From positions 1,364,001 through 1,428,000 of the forward strand of contig NZ_CP081855.1 of NCBI RefSeq assembly GCF_019797825.1: DNA of 64,000 bases, in the 5' to 3' direction. Below are positions 41,774-50,897 of this stretch, piece after piece; position 1 is the first letter of the stretch; each line of letters begins with the position of its first letter. A model generated the notes under the pieces. That model made no database searches and was not told where the DNA came from. It worked only from the letters and a program-made list of their open reading frames with translations. Source of the DNA: Limosilactobacillus panis (GTDB lineage Bacteria > Bacillota > Bacilli > Lactobacillales > Lactobacillaceae). Made by a program: the position numbers and the translations under genes.

Positions 41774-43084
41774 TTAATTGTTAAGCAATTCTTTGAATTT
41801 ATCCTCGTACTTCTCAATATCCCCAGCACCCATAAAAATCACCACGGCATCGTGGTACTGGCACAACTTGTCGATTGAGTCCATATCAATTCCTTCGCTA
41901 TTCGGAATCTTGGCTTCCAAGTCTTCACTCGAAACGCTACCGCTCTTTTCCCGAATGGAAGCAAAGATTGGGGTCACGTAGACCTTATCAGCACGCGAGA
42001 GGGTCTTAGCAAAGTCATCGATGTAAGCCGCCAGCCGCGAGTAAGTGTGGGGTTGGAAAACCGCCACAACCTGCTTGTCAGGGAACTTTTGCCGGGCCGC
42101 ATCGATTGTTGCCTTGATCTCGTTCGGGTGGTGGGCATAGTCATCAATCAGCTTATCCCCGGCCACGTCTGTTTCACTAAAGCGCCGCTTAACTCCACGG
42201 AAGTTAGCCAGTTCCTTCTTGATTTGGTCCATGTCGACATGTTCCATGTAGGCAACGGCCAGGACAGCCAAGCTATTTAAGATACTATGTTCACCATAAA
42301 GGTGGATGGTGAAGGTTCCTAGCTTTTGGTCTTTAAAGTAGGCATCGTAGGTAGATCCAGCCGGCGTCCGCTTGATATTTTCTGCCCGGAAGTCATCCTT
42401 TTCACCTGTCCCGTAATAGTAGACGGGAACGTCAACGTCCAGCTTCCGCAGGTTAGCGTCGTCACCCCAAGCAAAGATAGCCTTCTTAACCTGCCGACCG
42501 TAAGTTTCAAATGATGCCCGCACATCGTCAATATCCTTAAAGTAGTCCGGGTGGTCGAAGTCAATGTTTGTCATGATGGCGTAGTCTGGGTGGTATGCCA
42601 AGAAATGGTCACGGTACTCGTCCGCTTCAAAGACGAAGAAACGGTCGCCAGCACTCCCCTTGCCAACCCCATCACCAATGAGGTAGCTAGTTGGCTCAAC
42701 CGCCGCTAAAACGTGGGATAACAGTGCCGTGGTACTGGTCTTCCCGTGGGCCCCAGCAATCCCGATGCTGGTGTGGTTGACAACCTCGTTTTCAACTGCT
42801 TCCGGATAGGTCAAGATTGGTAGACTCATCTTCTTCGCCTGCCGGACTTCTGGATGGTCATCAGAAAAGGCATTCCCCTTGATCACCGTCATTCCCGCCT
42901 CCAAGTTGGCCGGGTCAAAAGGCAAGATCTTGATTCCTGCCTTTAGCAACGGGCCCTGGGTGAACGTTTCTTTTTCAATGTCCGATCCTAATACCGTGTT
43001 GCCCTTGTCGTGAAGAATCCGGGCCAAAGAAGCCATCCCGGTCCCCTTAATACCAATAAAATAATAAGTCTTCGTTTCCATCAT
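41774..43084 (-). CDS. murC: UDP-N-acetylmuramate--L-alanine ligase
   Basis: Adds the first amino acid of the peptidoglycan stem peptide. The 436-residue protein has the N-terminal [14 protein letters not shown] (UDP-binding), the ATP loop [17 protein letters not shown] (about 109-125), [10 protein letters not shown], and the C-terminal [14 protein letters not shown]. Two ATG codons follow AAAGGAA; the start could also be 43081. A leader hairpin lies before the gene. Confidence 0.97.
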   Translation of the reverse strand: MMETKTYYFIGIKGTGMASLARILHDKGNTVLGSDIEKETFTQGPLLKAGIKILPFDPANLEAGMTVIKGNAFSDDHPEVRQAKKMSLPILTYPEAVENEVVNHTSIGIAGAHGKTSTTALLSHVLAAVEPTSYLIGDGVGKGSAGDRFFVFEADEYRDHFLAYHPDYAIMTNIDFDHPDYFKDIDDVRASFETYGRQVKKAIFAWGDDANLRKLDVDVPVYYYGTGEKDDFRAENIKRTPAGSTYDAYFKDQKLGTFTIHLYGEHSILNSLAVLAVAYMEHVDMDQIKKELANFRGVKRRFSETDVAGDKLIDDYAHHPNEIKATIDAARQKFPDKQVVAVFQPHTYSRLAAYIDDFAKTLSRADKVYVTPIFASIREKSGSVSSEDLEAKIPNSEGIDMDSIDKLCQYHDAVVIFMGAGDIEKYEDKFKELLNN

Positions 43085-43100
43085 TAATTTCCTTTCTGAC

Positions 43101-43140
43101 TAGCAGGGAAAAAGGGGCCTAAAAAGCACCCCGCCTGCTA
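43101..43140 (-). terminator. Nested hairpin between ytpR and murC (terminator or attenuator)
   Basis: On the minus strand TAGCAGG (43134-43140) pairs with CCTGCTA (43101-43107), and inside GGGG...CCCC forms a stem with a T-rich loop followed by TTTTT. It ends 17 bases before murC, downstream of a promoter at 43165-43192, so it may attenuate murC as well as end ytpR transcription. Confidence 0.6.
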
Positions 43141-43164
43141 AGCAAACTACCTTTTGTCCCCTAA

Positions 43165-43192
43165 ATCATATAACATTCCTGCTTTTAAGCAA
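43165..43192 (-). promoter_or_regulatory. Possible promoter of murC
   Basis: On the minus strand TTGCTT (43187-43192) and TATGAT (43165-43170) are 16 bases apart, directly after ytpR and 80 bases before murC. Confidence 0.5.
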
Positions 43193-43215
43193 TAGTGATT
43201 TAACAATTTTGATAA

Positions 43216-43863
43216 TTATTTAGCGGGGAAGAAGGTGTCAGCCTTAGCAAAGTCGACAGCTTCACCAACTTCTTGCCAGTCATCAGGAATAATCCACAGG
43301 CCCTTCTTGTCGGGAGCATTCTTCATCCGTAATTCACGGAAGCCGCAAAGCATCCCGTCACTTTCTACCCCCATGAGGGCCCCTGGCCAAATAATCTTAC
43401 CATCAGGCATCATTGCACCGGGCCGCGCAACAACTACCTTAATACCTGTCTTAACATTTGGTGACCCGCAAACAATCTGGACGGTTTGGTCAGCACCGAT
43501 CCGGGTCTTAGTAACTTTCAAGTGGTCGGACTTCGGGTGGTCCTTTAATTCTTCAACATATCCCACCACAAACTTTGGGTCGTGGTCCGCGGCAATCTCT
43601 GCATCAAAGCCAGCAGCATGAATCTGCTCGTTCAACTTGGCAACCGCTTCATCGCTTAAGAAGACCTGGCCATTTTGTCCCTTTAGTTCTGGTAAAACCT
43701 GGCTTGCGTTCATAAAGTTGTAGCCAAGCAACTGCTGGTCCTTAGCCGTGGTAATTTGGGCAACGCCTTTGTTGACCTTGCTTACCTGTGCACCATTATC
43801 TGGCGCCGTGATCGTTACTAAAATATCGCCCATTTCGCTGGGATTATAACTCGCAATTAGCAT
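43216..43863 (-). CDS. ytpR: YtpR-family tRNA-binding domain protein
   Basis: A 215-residue protein with an N-terminal DUF4479-like part and a C-terminal EMAP/OB tRNA-binding domain (about 100-205: VGYVEELKDHPKSDHLKVTK, VCGSPNVKTGIKVVVARPG, MLCGFRELRM), the same fold as the N-terminus of pheT in this window. Possibly binds tRNA; function unknown. It follows a thioredoxin-like gene, as ytpP-ytpQ-ytpR do in Bacillus. Confidence 0.93.
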   Translation of the reverse strand: MLIASYNPSEMGDILVTITAPDNGAQVSKVNKGVAQITTAKDQQLLGYNFMNASQVLPELKGQNGQVFLSDEAVAKLNEQIHAAGFDAEIAADHDPKFVVGYVEELKDHPKSDHLKVTKTRIGADQTVQIVCGSPNVKTGIKVVVARPGAMMPDGKIIWPGALMGVESDGMLCGFRELRMKNAPDKKGLWIIPDDWQEVGEAVDFAKADTFFPAK

Positions 43864-43903
43864 CGAATGTTCCTTTCTTAAATAACTGATTCCCGCCTAA
43901 AAT

Positions 43904-43927
43904 AAAAAGAGCGCAACTACAGCGCCC
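43904..43927 (-). terminator. Intrinsic terminator after the thioredoxin gene
   Basis: On the minus strand GGGCGC (43922-43927) pairs with GCGCTC (43909-43914) around a 7-nt loop and is followed by TTTTTATTTT. Confidence 0.75.
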
Positions 43928-43976
43928 ACTTTTATTAATTTGTTCAAGCGGGTCGGATTGACTTGCGCTTTATATT

Positions 43977-44297
43977 TTACTTCAATTTACGCAAAAAATC
44001 TTCCACTTGTTGCTTGGTTTTTCGATCTTTATTGACAAAACGGCCAATTTCTTTACCATCCGCGTAGGCAACAAAGCTGGGGATACCAAAAATATTTAGT
44101 TCCGCCGCCAGGTCAATGTTTTCGTCCCGATCAACTTGTAGGAAGGTGAATTCCGAAAAATCCTTTTCAATCTCGGGCATTGCCGGTTTGATAAAACGGC
44201 AGTCCGGGCACCAGCCAGCCGTAAAGAATAGAACATACTTCCCTTTCGCCAGCTTCTGTTGTAATTGGTCTTCTTTCATAACGGGTAAATTTTCCAT
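43977..44297 (-). CDS. ytpP: Thioredoxin-family protein (YtpP type)
   Basis: A 106-residue thioredoxin fold with active site GWCPDCRF (C30, C33) in place of the usual WCGPC, and the cis-Pro loop GIPSFVAYADG. It probably reduces disulfides or supports redox balance in the cytoplasm. It lies upstream of ytpR with a terminator between and is divergent from a PepSY-like gene. The WCPDC site is typical of YtpP-type proteins in lactobacilli. Confidence 0.92.
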   Translation of the reverse strand: MENLPVMKEDQLQQKLAKGKYVLFFTAGWCPDCRFIKPAMPEIEKDFSEFTFLQVDRDENIDLAAELNIFGIPSFVAYADGKEIGRFVNKDRKTKQQVEDFLRKLK

Positions 44298-44369
44298 TCG
44301 ACCATCCCTTTCCTGATATTTGCTTTTTACTATATCACATTCTCAGCTTATTAAAAATAAGTTGCACTT

Positions 44370-44398
44370 TTGGACTTATTTGAAGAAAATGTTACAAT
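44370..44398 (+). promoter_or_regulatory. Promoter of the PepSY-like gene
   Basis: -35 TTGGAC (44370-44375) and -10 TACAAT (44393-44398) are 17 bases apart, 50 bases before the gene. Confidence 0.75.
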
Positions 44399-44446
44399 AA
44401 GTTAATATTAATCGCTAGTGAATAAAATTATAAAGGAAGCAATCCA

Positions 44447-44785
44447 ATGAACGATTCAAACAACACGCTTAATCCATGGTTAATTCCGGTGACGCTTGGT
44501 GCCTCTGGGGTGGCTGGCTTCGTGGCTGGTAAGTTATTTGGCAAACGACCTATTTCGGCCAACCGGGCACTCAAGCTAATTCGCCATGATTTTGCCCGCG
44601 AAGGGACCATCACCGGTAGCTGGATTGACCACCGCCGCGTCCCCTTCCAACGCTACGCCGTTAAGACTAGCGCCTACCGGGGCGGATTGACGCGGCTAGA
44701 AGACAATGAACCCGTCAACTACGAGTTCCGGGTGGATGCCTACACCGGCAGCCTGCTGGAACTCAAGCGGTTGGCAGACGATTAA
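44447..44785 (+). CDS. Small membrane-anchored PepSY-like protein
   Basis: A 112-residue protein with a short polar start, one membrane helix (about 11-28, LIPVTLGASGVAGFVAGKLF) and an outside domain that resembles a PepSY unit: ALKLIRHDFAREGTITGSWI followed by NYEFRVDAYTGSLLELKRL, the usual 'strand-VDAxTGxLL' end. PepSY domains often inhibit peptidases or act at the cell surface. AAAGGAAG precedes the ATG. It is monocistronic, with a promoter upstream and a terminator shared with trmB. Assignment to PepSY is by pattern only. Confidence 0.7.
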   Translation: MNDSNNTLNPWLIPVTLGASGVAGFVAGKLFGKRPISANRALKLIRHDFAREGTITGSWIDHRRVPFQRYAVKTSAYRGGLTRLEDNEPVNYEFRVDAYTGSLLELKRLADD

Positions 44786-44790
44786 ATTAA

Positions 44791-44832
44791 AATTCCCCAG
44801 CAAGGTCAAAATACCTACTGGGGAATTTTTTT
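44791..44832. terminator. Bidirectional terminator between PepSY-like gene and trmB
   Basis: AATTCCCCAG (44791-44800) pairs perfectly with CTGGGGAATT (44818-44827); T and A runs lie on the two sides. Its right end overlaps the trmB stop codon. Confidence 0.85.
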
Positions 44833-45472
44833 AAGCAAAGTGGGCAGTCAGTTTGTAAATTGGTTGTCCCTTGGCCGCAAATCTTTGCTCGTATTCGGTT
44901 TCAACGTTGTGCTCATTTTCATCACTGTTGTGGAGGTCGAGCCAGACCCCATCAAACTTCATCCCATAGTTATTCATGCTCTCCAGGGAGAATTCAAAGA
45001 AGCCCATATTATCCGTCTTCAGCTCGATGGTCCCCTGCTCTTTCAAGATAGTTTGGTAACCATCCAGGAAGGTGTGGTAGGTCAACCGCCGCTTGGCGTG
45101 ACGCTTCTTAGGCCAAGGGTCGGAGAAGTTTAAATACATCCGGTCAATTTCGTGGGGTTCAAAGTAGTTAGTGATATCTGAACCATCCCCGCAGACCAGC
45201 TGAAGGTTGGGCAGGTCTTCTGTAAGGGCCTTCTTCAGGGCAATCGCTGCGACCGTCTCCTGAATTTCCAGGCCGATGAAGTTGACCTCTGGGTGGGCCT
45301 TGGCCATTCCGATGATGAACTGGCCCTTTCCCATCCCCACTTCCAGGTGAATTGGCTGGAGCTTTTCAAAGCGTTCTTGCCACTTCCCCTTCACTTCTTC
45401 AGCATTCGTCACCATTTTCTCTGGGTGGGCCGCTATTAACGGTGCTGCCCATTTTTTATGTTTTACACGCAT
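44831..45472 (-). CDS. trmB: tRNA (guanine-N7-)-methyltransferase
   Basis: Methylates G46 in the tRNA variable loop. The 213-residue protein has the SAM motif [15 protein letters not shown] (about 40-54), the GLEIQE segment and the catalytic region [18 protein letters not shown]. It starts 1 base after the ecsB stop, so it is probably in the ecs transcript. Confidence 0.96.
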   Translation of the reverse strand: MRVKHKKWAAPLIAAHPEKMVTNAEEVKGKWQERFEKLQPIHLEVGMGKGQFIIGMAKAHPEVNFIGLEIQETVAAIALKKALTEDLPNLQLVCGDGSDITNYFEPHEIDRMYLNFSDPWPKKRHAKRRLTYHTFLDGYQTILKEQGTIELKTDNMGFFEFSLESMNNYGMKFDGVWLDLHNSDENEHNVETEYEQRFAAKGQPIYKLTAHFA

Positions 45473-45473
45473 A

Positions 45474-46682
45474 TTAATATTCCTCGCTCAGTTTTTTCAT
45501 TCGTAGTTTAAAGTAAAAGTGGGTTAAAAAGGCAAGCTCGATGCCCGCTAAGACAAGGTTGGTCAAGAACTGCCCCCAGTCAACCCGGAGGCCAATGCTG
45601 GCAATAACGATCAGCCCCGATTCAATCAGGGTCACCCGGGCTAACAGATACTGGAAGTCCGCCACCCGCTCATTTTTGGTAACCGGGTACAGGTGGGTAA
45701 AAACATTCCCGTCGTACTGGTCAAAGAGCGGCATTAACTGGGTGGCAATTAAGTAGATGAATAACAGGGCCATAACCGTATTCAACCAGTGAACCGGAAT
45801 CAAGAAGGTGAGGACCATCCCCAAGACAGTCAACCGACTGACAATTCCACTAATCTCGGTGTTACGGACAAAGCCCCGGGCGTAGATGTACGACCAGGGA
45901 TGCTTGCCAACCGTCAGCCACTTGATCAGGCCCGTTGCCCACTTCCGTCGTTTGACATTCCCCTGGACACTTGGGACGTCGGTAAAGAGGTTAAAGAAGC
46001 GGTAGACGCTGTACATCCGGTCCTCTTCCATCTTGATAGCCGCCCGCCAATCAACCATCAAATCACGGTATACCAACCGCATTGCTAGGTCTACGACGAT
46101 TGCCACGATAAGACCCACCGTGGGGGTCACCAGCCAGGTTGCTAAGGCCGCTAGGGCGGGGTTAACCCAGTACTCTGCCCGGGTCCGCCACTGAAAACGC
46201 GCCCACCGCATACTAATTGACTTACGGGCGGTAAATAGCCAGTCATCCTTACTGACCATCGCGGTCAAAAAGATGAAGACAATGTCAACCGTCGATAACT
46301 TTTCGGTCGTCATGGCAAACGGTAGGGCCACGAAGGTCCCCGCAATGGTAATCAGCTCACCCAGAAGCAGACTGTAAAAAAAGGCCTTTTTGAGGTAGGC
46401 CTCCATTGCCGTTACCTGGGGTAAAAGGAATACCGGGTCGGGCCGCTTCAAAAGGGTTGCCAAGCGACCGAACTGGGCAATTGCGACAAACCAGATCACC
46501 AGTAGCCAGCGACTCCACCACAAGTGGGGACCCAGGGTTGGTAGCCACTGCCCATAACCGTAGGCCAGCGCGCCGAAGAGGAAGAAGAGGGCGATTACGA
46601 AGTGGTCATTAAATACTAGCCGCCAATACTTTAACAGCATCATAAAGTGGCGCTGGCGCCGCGTTGCAAATAAGTTATTCAT
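45474..46682 (-). CDS. ecsB: ABC transporter permease EcsB
   Basis: A 402-residue polytopic membrane protein (about 8-10 helices) of the EcsB family, partner of EcsA. In Bacillus the Ecs transporter affects protease secretion, regulated intramembrane proteolysis and competence; its substrate is unknown, peptides are suspected. The start at 46682 is chosen since AAGGGA lies 8 bases before it; an ATG three codons earlier overlaps more of ecsA. The gene overlaps the ecsA end. Confidence 0.92.
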   Translation of the reverse strand: MNNLFATRRQRHFMMLLKYWRLVFNDHFVIALFFLFGALAYGYGQWLPTLGPHLWWSRWLLVIWFVAIAQFGRLATLLKRPDPVFLLPQVTAMEAYLKKAFFYSLLLGELITIAGTFVALPFAMTTEKLSTVDIVFIFLTAMVSKDDWLFTARKSISMRWARFQWRTRAEYWVNPALAALATWLVTPTVGLIVAIVVDLAMRLVYRDLMVDWRAAIKMEEDRMYSVYRFFNLFTDVPSVQGNVKRRKWATGLIKWLTVGKHPWSYIYARGFVRNTEISGIVSRLTVLGMVLTFLIPVHWLNTVMALLFIYLIATQLMPLFDQYDGNVFTHLYPVTKNERVADFQYLLARVTLIESGLIVIASIGLRVDWGQFLTNLVLAGIELAFLTHFYFKLRMKKLSEEY

Positions 46683-47412
46683 TTTGCTCATCCCTTGCTA
46701 AGCCAAGATAGATCTCATCAAGTGACTCGTCCGGCCGGTCAGCCTGTGCCCGCAGCTCGGCCAGGGTTCCGTGGGCCTTGACCTGGCCGTTAGCAAGCAG
46801 GACGAAGCGGTCACAGTACCGCTGTGCCGTGTCCAAAACGTGGGTCGACATCAAAACCGCAACCCCCGCCGCCCTCTTTTCGGCAATCAGATTTAACAGG
46901 TCATGAACGGCCAGCGGATCCAGGCCGTAAAATGGTTCATCCACGATCAGCAGCTTGGCATCCGTCATGAACGCGCAGCAGATCATCACCTTCTGCTTCA
47001 TCCCCTTAGAGAAGTTTGCCGGGAACCAGTCCAGCTTGTTCTCAAGCCGGAAAGTCTTCAGCAGCTTGTTCGCCCGCTGCCAGGCCTGGTCATGGTCCAA
47101 CTGGTAGGCGTTCATCGTCAATTCCAGGTGCTCTCGTAAAGTTAACTCATCGTAAAGGATGGGCGTTTCGGGAACGTAGGCAATCTGCTTCTTGTACTCG
47201 TTGGGGTTGTCCTGAAGGTTCAGACCATTGAGGGTGATCTCCCCGGAAAATGGCCGCAGAATCCCAATAATGTGGTTTAACGTCGTCGACTTACCAGCAC
47301 CGTTGAGGCCAATCAGGCCGACCAATTCACCGGGCTGGACATCCAAGTTCACTTTCTTTAACACTGGTATTTGGGAATATCCCCCAACCAGGTTCTTCAC
47401 TTCTAGTGCCAT
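46675..47412 (-). CDS. ecsA: ABC transporter ATP-binding protein EcsA
   Basis: A 245-residue ATPase with Walker A GLNGAGKSTT (about 35-44), the signature-like FSKGMKQKVMI, Walker B LLIVDEPFYGLDPLA and the H-loop STHVLD. The start MALEVKNLVGGY at 47412 follows AAGGAAGG; a longer frame is unsupported. The upstream hit gene is divergent, the usual hit/ecsAB arrangement. Confidence 0.95.
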   Translation of the reverse strand: MALEVKNLVGGYSQIPVLKKVNLDVQPGELVGLIGLNGAGKSTTLNHIIGILRPFSGEITLNGLNLQDNPNEYKKQIAYVPETPILYDELTLREHLELTMNAYQLDHDQAWQRANKLLKTFRLENKLDWFPANFSKGMKQKVMICCAFMTDAKLLIVDEPFYGLDPLAVHDLLNLIAEKRAAGVAVLMSTHVLDTAQRYCDRFVLLANGQVKAHGTLAELRAQADRPDESLDEIYLGLARDEQNE

Positions 47413-47533
47413 TAATATGCCTTCCTTACCAACTTTCGTTTTCAAAAATTCATTATACCATACCGTAAATTCATGCAGTTTGGAGTAAATTTAGGTATAC
47501 TAAGATTAACATAACATTAAAGGAGTGGTACTT

Positions 47534-47968
47534 ATGACTGATTGTATTTTCTGCAAAATAATTAATGGTGAAATTCCTAGCTACACAGTTTACGAAGACG
47601 ACGTTGTGAAGGCCTTCTTAGATATCTCACAGGGGACACCGGGCCACACTTTGGTCGTCCCAAAGAAGCACGTCAAGGACATCTTTGCCTACGACGAAGA
47701 CCTTGCGGCAGCGGTCTTCTCCCGGATCCCAAAGATTGCCCGGGCCATTAAGCAATCTAACCCCGCTATCAAGGGCATGAACATCATTAACAATAATGGT
47801 GAGGTTGCTTACCAGTCCGTATTCCACTCCCATATCCACCTTATTCCCCGCTACACCGACCAGGACGACTTTAAGATGATCTTCAAGGATAACTCCGGCA
47901 AGTACAACGAAGAAAAGTACCAGGAAATTCAAAAGGCCATCGCTGACCAATTTAAGGACGCCCAATAA
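47534..47968 (+). CDS. hit: HIT-family protein
   Basis: A 144-residue nucleotide-binding hydrolase (Hit/HinT type) that cleaves AMP from adenylated lysine or similar. N-terminal zinc-site residues CIFCKIINGEIPS, and the catalytic histidine triad FHSHIHLIPR near residue 99. The ATG at 47534 follows AAAGGAG by 8 bases; a GTG nine bases earlier overlaps the site. Confidence 0.95.
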   Translation: MTDCIFCKIINGEIPSYTVYEDDVVKAFLDISQGTPGHTLVVPKKHVKDIFAYDEDLAAAVFSRIPKIARAIKQSNPAIKGMNIINNNGEVAYQSVFHSHIHLIPRYTDQDDFKMIFKDNSGKYNEEKYQEIQKAIADQFKDAQ

Positions 47969-48186
47969 TGCAAGCAATTAAAAACGTTATTAGTGATGTG
48001 AAAAAGCTGGGCCAGGAGGGTAAGCAGCTCCAGGCTAACCTGGCAAAGCTCCAAAAAGCCCTACCGGCAGTGACCGAATACCAGCAGGAAGTAACGACAT
48101 TGATCGACAAATGGAAGTTCAAAGACCAACACCGTCTTGACCGGATTCAAGAGATTGTCGAAAAGTTGAATAAGCGGTTTAAATAA
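47968..48186 (+). CDS. Small coiled-coil protein downstream of hit
   Basis: A 72-residue, almost fully helical, Lys/Gln/Leu-rich protein (KKLGQEGKQLQANLAKLQKAL; RLDRIQEIVEKLNKRFK). No cysteines, no membrane helix. Its ATG overlaps the hit stop codon (TAATG), so it is translationally coupled. I do not recognise a named family; similar small ORFs follow hit in other lactobacilli. Followed by a strong terminator. Confidence 0.75.
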   Translation: MQAIKNVISDVKKLGQEGKQLQANLAKLQKALPAVTEYQQEVTTLIDKWKFKDQHRLDRIQEIVEKLNKRFK

Positions 48187-48210
48187 AACGGTAACGGAAT
48201 TTCCGCACTT

Positions 48211-48260
48211 ACAAAAGCTGGGCAATGGACCATTAATTAATTCATTGCCCGGCTTTTGTG
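48211..48260 (+). terminator. Terminator 1 of a three-hairpin array, after hit
   Basis: ACAAAAGCTGGGCAATG (48211-48227) pairs with CATTGCCCGGCTTTTGT (48243-48259), one mismatch. This is the terminator of the hit unit. Confidence 0.8.
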
Positions 48261-48302
48261 TATCCATGTCATTATCCAGCGCCATATTCATGTCAAGTAC
48301 AC

Positions 48303-48346
48303 AAAAAATCCGCACTGCGCCTTTTAAAAACGCAATGCGGATTTTT
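48303..48346. terminator. Terminator-like hairpin 2
   Basis: AAAAATCCGCACTGCG pairs with CGCAATGCGGATTTTT (48304-48319 and 48331-48346), one mismatch, with A and T runs on both sides. No gene lies between this and the flanking hairpins. The stretch 48187-48513 contains no gene. Confidence 0.75.
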
Positions 48347-48352
48347 GAAAAC

Positions 48353-48401
48353 GGGCAAGGAAACACGTTCTTTTAAGGACGTGTTTCCTTGCCCATTTTT
48401 T
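48353..48401 (+). terminator. Terminator-like hairpin 3, at the left border of the tnpB element
   Basis: A perfect 16-bp stem GGGCAAGGAAACACGT / ACGTGTTTCCTTGCCC (48353-48368 and 48379-48394), 10-nt loop, followed by ATTTTTT. Close to the left end of the tnpB element, where it would block transcription into tnpB. A smaller imperfect hairpin TCGAACACATGTTTCGA follows at about 48412-48428 and may be the IS left-end hairpin. Confidence 0.75.
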
Positions 48402-48513
48402 AACCTTTTAATCGAACACATGTTTCGAGATATGATATAAATTCTTCTTAACAAAGAGTTTCAGGCATTAATTAGCTTTGTTGACTGGCCGATGATGAAA
48501 GATTGTGGTGAAA

Positions 48514-49677
48514 ATGGCGCAAATTATAAGGGGGATCAAACTTCGCCTATATCCTAATGTCCAGCAAAGGGAACAATTGTGGCAAATGTTTGGTAACAAT
48601 CGCTTCGTTTGGAACCAAATGTTGGCGATGGCCAAGGAGCGGTATCAGAATAATCCCAGCAGTTACTTCGTCAATGAATACGGGATGAATTATCTACTGA
48701 AGAGGCTTAAGCAGGAATACCCATTCTTTAGGGCGAGTGACTCAACTAGCTTCCTCGTCGTCAATCATAATCTCGCCCAAGCCTTTAAGATGTTATTTAA
48801 ACGCCAAGGCGGTTACCCACGTTTTAAATCACGTCGCGCTATTCGCCAAGCTTATACTGGGCGGTCAGTTTGTCGGGTCCTTGCTAAACGGCGGGTTAAG
48901 TTGCCTAAGCTGGGCAGCATTCGGACCAGTAAAACAACATTGTTAGCTAATGGCAAGATTAAGTGCTATACGGTTTGCCTTGAGCCCACCGGCCGTTACT
49001 ATCTGTCATTACAAGTGGCGGTTAAGGCTCCCGAACACTTAAGGAAGACGGGAAAAGCAGTCGGGATAGATGTTGGCATTGCCGATTTAGCCATTAGTTC
49101 TGATGGGATTAAGTACGGAACTTTTAATGCTAAATGGGCAGAAAAGCAAGCAGCTAAGTGGCAAAGTAAGTATGCCAAGCGGAAACATCAGGCGACGGTT
49201 ACCGTCTGTCAATGGAACCATAACCACAAAACCATCAAGAAGGAACTGGGTGATTACCAAAACTGGCAACGAGCACAACAACAAAAGGCCCGTTACCAAG
49301 CTAAGGTAGCGAACCAGCGCAAAGACTATTTGCATAAACTAACAACGACCTTGGTTAAACAGTACGACATAATTGTCATTGAAGATTTGAAAGCCAAAAA
49401 CCTTCAGGAAAATCACTGCCTAGCTAAGACCATTACGAATGCTAGTTGGTATCAGTTCCGGACCATGTTGGCATATAAATGTGCCTGGTATGGTAAGAAA
49501 TTAGTAACTGTTAAACCGAACTATACCAGCCAAATTTGTAGCCACTGTAACTATCATAGTGGTCCTAAACCACTCGAGGTTCGTCAATGGACGTGCCCAA
49601 ACTGCGGTACTCATCACGATCGCGATATTAATGCGGCAGTTAATATCTTACATCAAGGATTAAAAGCTATTGGCTAG
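48514..49677 (+). CDS. tnpB: IS200/IS605-family TnpB (RNA-guided endonuclease), no tnpA
   Basis: A 387-residue TnpB. With numbering from the GTG at 48505, the RuvC residues are Asp189 (VGIDVGIADLA), Glu293 (IVIEDLKAKN) and Asp374 (HDRDINAAVNI), and the zinc finger has CSHC (345-348) and CPNC (364-367). The N-terminus RGIKLRLYPN and the segment GGYPRFKSRR are typical. All catalytic residues are present and the frame is open, so the nuclease may be active. No HUH transposase TnpA gene is in the window; the element must be moved in trans or is immobile. The start is uncertain (48505 or 48514), as no good ribosome site is seen. Confidence 0.92.
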   Translation: MAQIIRGIKLRLYPNVQQREQLWQMFGNNRFVWNQMLAMAKERYQNNPSSYFVNEYGMNYLLKRLKQEYPFFRASDSTSFLVVNHNLAQAFKMLFKRQGGYPRFKSRRAIRQAYTGRSVCRVLAKRRVKLPKLGSIRTSKTTLLANGKIKCYTVCLEPTGRYYLSLQVAVKAPEHLRKTGKAVGIDVGIADLAISSDGIKYGTFNAKWAEKQAAKWQSKYAKRKHQATVTVCQWNHNHKTIKKELGDYQNWQRAQQQKARYQAKVANQRKDYLHKLTTTLVKQYDIIVIEDLKAKNLQENHCLAKTITNASWYQFRTMLAYKCAWYGKKLVTVKPNYTSQICSHCNYHSGPKPLEVRQWTCPNCGTHHDRDINAAVNILHQGLKAIG

Positions 49678-49796
49678 GGACTAGCCATGGTAAAAGAGTG
49701 GAGTTCTGTAAGTTAGGTAGCTTGAATACAGGTATAATATCCTAAATACTACTTCATGTTCCCAGAAGCGCGGTCATTAATGGCCGAGTAGTTCAC
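49672..49796 (+). ncRNA. Probable right-end (omega/reRNA) region of the tnpB element
   Basis: TnpB proteins use an RNA made from the 3' end of tnpB and the element's right end. Here a hairpin GGCTA-GGGAC-TAGCC overlaps the tnpB stop (49672-49686), and a near-palindromic hairpin GCGGTCATTAATGGCCG lies at about 49770-49786, followed by GTAGTTCAC, which resembles right-end tails. The exact end, and hence the guide, would lie near 49791-49796. No experimental or search evidence; inferred from the family. Confidence 0.45.
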
Positions 49797-49840
49797 CCAT
49801 CTAAAGCGAGAAAACTAAAGTCATTTTCCCACCTCAAAAA

Positions 49841-50788
49841 TTAGTTATTAGAACTCGAAGAACCGTTGTTAGAGTTGTTCCCTAATGAACCACTGTTTGT
49901 GCTATTCGTGTTCAAGTAGTCATCCAGGATGTTCTTCTCGTCGTTATCCTTGATTGAAACGTTCCCCTTCTTCAGGACGTTGGAGACAACCTTGTGTAAG
50001 AAGGTCCGGTTGTTCATGTTTTCTTGGACAATCTGGTTCCGCAAGTCAGCGATGTGTTGACTCTTCTTACCCTTGGCCGGGTGTTCAATCATGTAGATTA
50101 CTTGGTAACCGTCATCAGTCTTGACTGGCGTGGACGTGTATTCACCCGTCTTCAGCTTAAAGGCCGCCTTCTTGTAAGCCGAATCGAGCTGGTTGTCAGT
50201 GTTATCAAAGGCTGGCACCCGTCCACCGGCATCCTTGTTTGAGGTGTCGGTCGATTGCGACTTGGCAAGCTTCTTGAAGGTCTTGTACTTATTGCTGGAG
50301 CTGTCAAGCCGGCTGATGATGCTTTGGGCCTCTTCCTTGCTGCCGACCAGGATTTCCGCAGTTTGTACCTTTGGCTGGTACTTCTTCCACTGCTTGTTAA
50401 TCTGCTTGTTGGTAATGTGGGAGTAGTCCTTAACTGCGGCTTGGAGCAACAGGTTAGAACGAATCTGCTGCTTGAAGGACTTTTCCGTCATCCCGTTTTG
50501 TTGGAGGTAGGCACTGAAGTTTTGCCCGTACTGGTTCTTGTACGTGTTGTATTCGGCATTGACCTGCTTGTCGGAAACTTGCTTGCCGTATTCCTTTTGC
50601 AGGACCTTGTCCAGAATCATTTGTTGAAGGACCTGCTTCCCATTGCTGGTCTGCTTCATGCTGCTGTAGTACTGACTCTCGGTGATCTTCCCACCACTAG
50701 TGGTTGCGACCGCCTTGTTACCACATGCAGCTAATGGCAGCATCAATGCCGCCCCCGCAATAATCGCAATTAACTTCTTCGATTTCAA
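49841..50788 (-). CDS. prsA: Foldase lipoprotein PrsA
   Basis: An extracytoplasmic peptidyl-prolyl isomerase that folds secreted proteins. The 315-residue protein has a lipoprotein signal with lipobox LAAC (Cys22), an N-terminal chaperone part, a parvulin domain (about 135-235, [30 protein letters not shown]) and a Ser/Asn-rich C-terminal tail. In PrsA of lactobacilli the parvulin active site is often degenerate. It starts at TTG, 9 bases after AAGGGA. The promoter is likely an extended -10 TGG-TATATT near 50840. Confidence 0.94.
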   Translation of the reverse strand: MKSKKLIAIIAGAALMLPLAACGNKAVATTSGGKITESQYYSSMKQTSNGKQVLQQMILDKVLQKEYGKQVSDKQVNAEYNTYKNQYGQNFSAYLQQNGMTEKSFKQQIRSNLLLQAAVKDYSHITNKQINKQWKKYQPKVQTAEILVGSKEEAQSIISRLDSSSNKYKTFKKLAKSQSTDTSNKDAGGRVPAFDNTDNQLDSAYKKAAFKLKTGEYTSTPVKTDDGYQVIYMIEHPAKGKKSQHIADLRNQIVQENMNNRTFLHKVVSNVLKKGNVSIKDNDEKNILDDYLNTNSTNSGSLGNNSNNGSSSSNN

Positions 50789-50897
50789 AAAAACACATCC
50801 CTTAATTTATTTATTTCGAAAAGTTCACCCATCAAATATACCACAATTGATGGCAAACGGACGGTATGCAATAAAAAGTTTAACCGATCTTCATAAA

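Noticed and set aside
48211..48401. Series of hairpins considered as a CRISPR array
   Set aside because: The three hairpins differ in sequence and spacing; there are no equal repeats with unique spacers and no cas genes.
41774..49677. Search for a prophage or integrative element around the IS and tnpB
   Set aside because: All genes between them are conserved housekeeping genes; no integrase, phage structural or conjugation genes and no att-like repeats are seen.
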